This document shows positions 59,848 through 64,000 of a stretch of 64,000 nucleotides of DNA, in pieces; position 1 is the stretch's first letter; every line of letters starts with the position of its first letter. Under the pieces are notes generated by a model. The model was given only the letters and a program-made list of their open reading frames with translations. It ran no database searches and was not told where the DNA came from. This DNA comes from Panax quinquefolius. Its lineage: Eukaryota; Streptophyta; Magnoliopsida; Apiales; Araliaceae. Location of the stretch: contig CM035166.1 in NCBI GenBank assembly GCA_020205615.1, positions 89,271,043 to 89,335,042 on the forward strand, given 5' to 3'. The translations under genes were made by a program, and so were the position numbers.

Positions 59848-60021
59848 TCATTCAAATGACCATTGGTTCTCTCTGCGGACCTCTTCTTCCTCCTCCGGTG
59901 TGAAGTCATTCTTGATGTTGAATGTCTTGCGAATCTCCTCTGGATTTTTTCCCTTTATCATGTCCGCAACAGTCTGGCAGGTCAGATCCAGAAGACTCTT
60001 GATGTTCAGATAGTTTGTAGC
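59848..60021 (-). pseudogene. SKP1 last exon with splice acceptor (captured fragment)
   Basis: The minus strand reads [20 protein letters not shown], then [20 protein letters not shown] and [17 protein letters not shown] plus stop, 57 residues. This is the conserved C-terminus of plant SKP1/ASK proteins, the adaptor linking cullin to F-box proteins in SCF ubiquitin ligases. The last residues form the F-box-binding surface; QWSFE replaces the usual QWAFE. The exon starts exactly after ttattcccag, a good acceptor, at the place where plant SKP1 genes have their intron. The upstream exon (BTB-like N-terminus) is not found, so this is a genomic fragment that kept part of the intron. Confidence 0.9.
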
Positions 60022-61247
60022 CTGGGAATAAGACAGTAGGGAAAAAATACTTACCATATCCAGGAAATATACAAGTCCATAATAACTCAAGATTAGAGAT
60101 GCATGTATAAGCATCTAAAGAAATGAGTAATCAACAATACGCTAAATACAGAACATAAAAGCACATGGTTTGCAACTAACATATTACCTAGACACCCAAC
60201 CATTCAAAAATGTAAATTCAGAGCATAAAAGAAAAAGCTACTCAACATGCCAATAAGATGCTAAATACTAAAATAAATTAGCACATGGTTTGCTCCAGGC
60301 AGGAACAAAAGGAAGTATTACCATGTTGCGTTACATGCCAACAGTCCAATAATAACTAACACACAACAAATTAAGAAAGTGCATGCACAATGGATTTAAC
60401 AGCTATAAGCCTGATATCAACAATTCAATGAACCTTAGAGATGTGGCTATTCCTTAAAAAGTTAATAATAACATAACATAAGTAGTTTGCTCTTAAAGCA
60501 GGAGCCAAGAAAAGTAAGAAATGCAGCATCTAGTGTCATTCTATGTCAACTGTTTGTAAAATCAACTCATAACGACACAATATCAATAGAACAGAAAAGA
60601 ACCATACAAGCACACAAAATGCAGAAAAAGCAGTACCAATGACCATCCTTTGAAGGAGTTTTCATATTAATATGATAAAATTACCAAAGATGCGTAAACT
60701 TGACAACATGAGTTTTAGTTAAATTATGACAAATTATACCATAGAAAATATCTAAAAGTTGAAAACACCTTCCTCAACCTTAGAGTAGCAAAAGGAAAGC
60801 CTTGTAAAAGTCTAAAAATGTCACACTGTCCGTAGAATTATGACAATATTAAACCAGACAAACTAAAAAAAATTGAAATAGTCTAAAAACTGTGAAACAG
60901 TCCACATCCATTCACAATAAAAGAGTGTCCATCTAAAAATTGTGAAACAGTATGCGGTCATTCACAATATTTATTACATCCTTTTAAGTTATAATAGTGT
61001 ATTAGGAATATTACTTTTTAGAATGAATTTGACATATTTTCAAAATTAAAATTGACAAGAAGTTAATATAGTTTTACACAATACAATTATAACACTTGTA
61101 AACTATCTTAAATAGTAATAATAATTACAGTATTTATTGTTTAAAAAAGTTAAAAAAATCACAATACCAAAATGAGATCGAAGAGGGCATTTGGGTTTAT
61201 TTATAGAGGAATTCAAGTCCTCCAAATCGTACTTCAAATCATTATTA
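60022..61247 (-). other. Loop DNA upstream of the SKP1 exon
   Basis: About 1.2 kb without an open frame or recognised motif. The part next to 60022 is SKP1 intron by position. ctaaaaa and tgtgaaacagt words recur near 60810-60950. Confidence 0.4.
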
Positions 61248-61424
61248 TTAGTCCATCAACTTAAAACTGCAAGAATCAGGAGACACCCCTCTTTCACACA
61301 TTTCATCAAATACATTCTCTGTAACATCAATCATACCCATTTTAACAGTAACACCAACAACAAAATTCAAAGTCCAAGTATTCAACACCAACCCCTGATT
61401 TCCCATCTCAATAACCATACAAAC
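61248..61424 (-). pseudogene. PPR protein fragment, right arm (inverted copy)
   Basis: The minus strand reads [39 protein letters not shown] and [19 protein letters not shown] plus stop (61248-61250). It is the inverted counterpart of 58158-58335. SPDS is closer to the normal PPR loop than the STNS of the left copy. The sequence before VCMV joins directly to the 83-codon stretch because about 280 bp is missing. Confidence 0.85.
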
Positions 61425-61431
61425 AGAAAAA

Positions 61432-61683
61432 TTAGAAGAAAATAGAAAAAGAATCTATTACATACACATACCTTCTTTCATCCACAGCGAAATAGGGCAC
61501 GGTCGCGATTCTCAGTGATTTGGAGAGAAAAGAGAACAGAGAAGCTAGGGCACGGTTCCGATTTAGCTCTGCTTGCAATAGGGCACGGTCGCGAATCTTC
61601 AGTGATTTAGAGAGAAGCATTTGGATAGAAGAGAGAAGAGAGAAGCTAGGGCTTTCGATTTGGAGACAATAGCAGCTGGGCAC
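61432..61683 (-). other. Conserved 83-codon open stretch, right arm
   Basis: Inverse copy of 57622-57873, open over the same length with substitutions such as Y to C and V to A. Unrecognised. Confidence 0.4.
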
Positions 61684-61873
61684 GATTTTGGGTTTTTAGA
61701 AAACACGCGGAATGAAGCCACGGTTTTGGCATTTAATAGTTCTGCTCTTTAAGAAATTATGTTACTTAATATTTATTTATGCTCTTGAACTTTTCTGTGT
61801 ATATATATATATATTAACTACAGAAGCTATATATATAATATAATATATATATATATACGGAGAGGATCAAATC

Positions 61874-62106
61874 ATACCCCTTTAGTTAACATACCTTGCT
61901 CACCATCTTTAGCGATGGACTGAAATGACGACTTACTCAAATTGTCGCGTATATTAGAGAACCATGTTGTTTTTTTTTTTAAGAACGCATTGAACCGTCA
62001 TTATAACATATAAAAGCGCTTATATCATTTCTATAGCGACGGATCAAACCGTCGCCCAGTCCGTAGCTAAAGGTGGTGAGCAAGGTATGTAAAATAAAAG
62101 GGTATG
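61874..62106. mobile_element. MITE with cataccc inverted ends
   Basis: Ends are inverse complements: catacccctttagttaac, then ataccttgctcacca on the left, and the inverse of cataccttgctcaccacc on the right. The interior has agcgacgga / accgtcgc motifs in both orientations. About 233 bp. The TSD is not resolved. Confidence 0.75.
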
Positions 62107-62155
62107 CATCCGAAACAGACTGTATATATATACAGCGAGCTTCCTATATGGTTGG

Positions 62156-62323
62156 TCCGCATGCAAACCACCTTTAGTGACAAACAAAGTCGTCGCTAAA
62201 CCCGTCGTCATAGGGTTTGAACCGTCGACATAGCCCAGAACCGTCGCTATAGCCCGGTTCAGACCCTATGGCGATGGGTTTAGCGACGATTTTGTCCATC
62301 ACTAAAGGTGATCCGCATGCGGA
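62156..62323. mobile_element. Fold-back MITE
   Basis: A nearly perfect 168-bp hairpin. The left arm is tccgcatgc, acctttagtga, gtcgtcgctaaaccc, gaaccg; the right arm is its inverse ending ccgcatgcgga. It shares the gtcgctaaa word with the MITE at 61874. No TSD resolved. Confidence 0.8.
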
Positions 62324-62503
62324 ATACCCACATATTAAGCAGTCATGTTCTTCATAGATATACTATATACTTGGAGTGGACGCTGGGAGTGTACATTATA
62401 TAGTTCATAATGAGTGCGGACATGTTCTTCATTGATATGAAAGGGTGGAAGAGGATGGTGAGAGGGCCGAGTAGATTGTGCTACTTGTTCTTGATTGTTA
62501 GGA
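62324..62503. other. Short spacer
   Basis: Contains two copies of catgttcttcat followed by .gatat (about 62344 and 62424). Nothing else recognised. Confidence 0.4.
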
Positions 62504-62819
62504 TGTAAGACCCCGAATTATATGAAATAAAAGTATCCAATTTTCTTATAATTGTTATTCTATTTAGTAAATGGTTAGATTGATAAAAATTTAAAGTTAA
62601 GGGTGATATTTGAAAATTTTGTAAAGTAAGCAAGTTGATATAAAATATTTGTTGTGTCAGGGAATATTCGATTGGTCGGGGAATATTCATTTTAATAGGA
62701 AATATTAAATGCGACTCAAGACAATCATTGGTGAACTCCACAAACGGAAGTATTGTCGTAGTTAGAAAACGATGAAATATCTTTTATAAAATAATCTGCG
62801 AAAGTTTTACCATTAAACT

Positions 62820-63083
62820 TAGAGGTGGCAACCAAGCGGTAAGTGCGTCAGGGCCAAAAAAAGTAAGCCCATATAAGGCTTGCATGGGCACACTGGCAAA
62901 GGCCGAGGGTCAAGGTGGTTTATGCTATTTTTTTGGCACTTTTTGAGGTATGCAAGCATGCATGGCCATGAACTTTGAATCTAGGGCCAAAAGGCCCAGA
63001 TTTTGTGGACCAAAAATCATACCTTGAAGCTTTTTTAAATTTGGTCGAGTATTTACCACGAGCTTTGGGCCGTTGCGTGTCTA
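62820..63083. mobile_element. hAT-type MITE in the LTR
   Basis: 264 bp, starting TAGAGGTGGCAACC and ending GCGTGTCTA, with flanks attaaact (62812-62819) and gttaaact (63084-63091), an 8-bp TSD with one change. The TAG.GGTGGCAA start and 8-bp TSD are typical of plant hAT elements. No coding capacity. Confidence 0.75.
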
Positions 63084-63628
63084 GTTAAACTATTGAGATA
63101 CCCGTGGTAAAATACAATAATCTGGCGTGGTTGCGTAAAGAAGACACGGTATTAAGTATTGATGCTTACGTAAGAAGCCACTCAGTTTACTCAATTATTG
63201 CTACAGTAATTGTTGCATAGTATCTCACGTTATTTGATTCAATTATTGTCACAGTATCATCTGCATAATATTTTATATTATTAAATTAATAATTGAGACA
63301 ACAAAATTATTCATATTATTATTTGCAATATTGATGATGTCTAGAAAGTTCTGTCGGGGAAAGGGGTTTGGTCACCTAATTGCGCACCAATAGGGAGAAA
63401 TCGTTATCGGAAAGCCCCCTCTTTCCTGGGAATGATCTGATTGTTAAATATTGTGAGTTATAATATTAATGATGAATAATTGTTAATAGATTAAAAATGT
63501 GTTTATTAAAGATAAAGGATTTGTGGTAAATATTTATTCAATTTTTTGATATAAATATAGGGATTTGTTATAAGGCGTTTGTTGTAAGTTTGACTTAGTA
63601 TTCCATGGGAAGATTTACTAATTTTATG

Positions 63629-63884
63629 GACCGTCGGTGATGGTTTTAATAGTAAATCAATCTGGACCATTGATGGTGGTTTTAATAGTAAATCAATCTG
63701 AATCGTCGGTGGTGGTTTTAAAAGTAAATCAATCTGGACCGTCGGTGGAGGTTTTAAAAGTAAATCAATCTGGACCGTCGGTGGTTGTTTTAAAAGTAAA
63801 TCAATCTAGACCGTCAGTTGTGGTTTTAATAGTAATCAATATGGACCGTCCGTTCTAATAGTAAATCAATCTGGACCGTTTATG
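63629..63884 (+). repeat. 36-bp tandem repeat upstream of the LTR TATA box
   Basis: About seven units of gtggttttaaaagtaaatca plus atctggaccgtcg, spaced 36 bp, with a shortened unit near 63830-63860. They lie 30-280 bp before the TATA box at 63912, where enhancer repeats are often found in LTR U3 regions. The frame repeats SVVVLKVNQSGP, a by-product of the 36-bp period. Confidence 0.88.
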
Positions 63885-63911
63885 AATCAGTTACTATTTA
63901 GTCCATTCTCC

Positions 63912-63919
63912 TATAAATA
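63912..63919 (+). promoter_or_regulatory. TATA box of the plus-strand LTR
   Basis: TATAAATA in tcctataaatagaag. The transcript would start near 63945 and run out of the window. Confidence 0.65.
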
Positions 63920-64000
63920 GAAGTTTAATTCTTCTTTCATTCTCACCAATTCACCGAGACTCATAAGAGACACTATAGAGAGAGAAACTATAAAGAGCAA

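Larger units (their letters stand above)
57437..61867. mobile_element. Inverted-repeat element carrying PPR and SKP1 gene fragments
   Basis: Arms at 57437-58332 and 61250-61867 are inverse complements from atcctctcc inward through the TA runs, a conserved 83-codon open stretch and a PPR segment. The right arm lacks about 280 bp present on the left (58158 side), with ctgt microhomology at the join. The loop (58333-61249) holds a SKP1 last exon. A 3-bp CAA flanks both ends, which is too short to name the superfamily. It resembles a Pack-type element, but a plain inverted duplication cannot be excluded. Confidence 0.7.
62504..64000 (+). mobile_element. LTR related to the four-LTR array, plus strand, cut by the window end
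   Basis: Starts TGTAAGACCCCGAA followed by tatgaaataaaagtatc, the counterpart of the minus-strand start of the array LTRs. It shares gggaatattcg, acgtaagaag, gtctagaaagtt and ggtcacctaat with them in the same order. No purine tract precedes it, so it is a 5' LTR or a solo LTR. The promoter TATAAATA is at 63912-63919. Confidence 0.8.

Noticed and set aside
61799..61856. TA-rich run as the exact transposon end
   Set aside because: Homology between the arms continues outside the TA run to atcctctcc, so the end was placed at 57437/61867, with the superfamily left open.
1..64000. tRNA genes, intact rRNA genes, bacterial operons or a prophage
   Set aside because: I saw no cloverleaf with conserved arms. 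The only rRNA-like sequence is the short degraded piece at 9941-10085. Codon-dense DNA is absent.

Overview
This window looks like nuclear DNA from a flowering plant, probably a eudicot. The evidence is strong AT richness, long-LTR Ty3/gypsy and Ty1/copia remnants with plant tRNA-iMet-type primer sites, plant MULE, hAT and fold-back elements, and captured fragments of plant host genes (PPR, SKP1). I found no intact host gene, no tRNA gene and no CRISPR array. Nearly everything is transposable-element sequence in nested layers, and most boundaries can be placed to the base from TG..CA ends and target-site duplications (TSDs).

Left part (1-4096): remains of a Tat-like Ty3 element on the minus strand (RNase H, integrase zinc finger and integrase C-terminus, but no catalytic core), an LTR ending at 3502, and a short AT-rich flank.

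Central nest (4097-34092): a second Tat-like element on the plus strand has two 521-bp LTRs and a TTTAC/TTTAT TSD. It keeps an RT/RNase H scrap, an 86-bp tandem array, a 42-bp tandem array and, before its 3' LTR, an antisense three-exon gene with a Transposase_28-type domain. A minus-strand chromovirus derivative with about 2.5-kb LTRs and almost no coding DNA (6970-30378, TSD TTCGT) sits inside the 42-bp array. Inside that is a copia composite LTR-internal-LTR-internal-LTR (10919-27591, single TSD CTTAT) whose two internals share the same disabling lesions. The chromovirus internal region also holds a degraded 16S rRNA fragment of plastid/cyanobacterial type.

Right nest (34093-57425): a 673-bp solo LTR lies in a non-coding copia-like remnant. 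A Mutator-like element (35703-57415, 10-bp TSD GATATAATAA) is inserted in that remnant's LTR. It carries a coiled-coil gene fragment, so it is a Pack-MULE. It has been inflated from roughly 3.2 kb to 21.7 kb by a 3,320-bp solo LTR (TSD GCTTG) in its left inverted repeat and by a four-LTR/three-internal tandem array (40274-55413, single TSD AGATT) that splits the captured exon.

Far right (57437-64000): a second inverted-repeat element has arms that both carry a PPR gene fragment in opposite orientation, and its loop contains a SKP1 last exon with its splice acceptor. It could yield a PPR hairpin RNA. Two fold-back MITEs follow, then a plus-strand LTR related to the four-LTR array. That LTR is interrupted by a hAT MITE and runs off the window. 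Differences between repeat copies cluster at CAG/CTG sites, which may be a sequencing artefact in methylated DNA.
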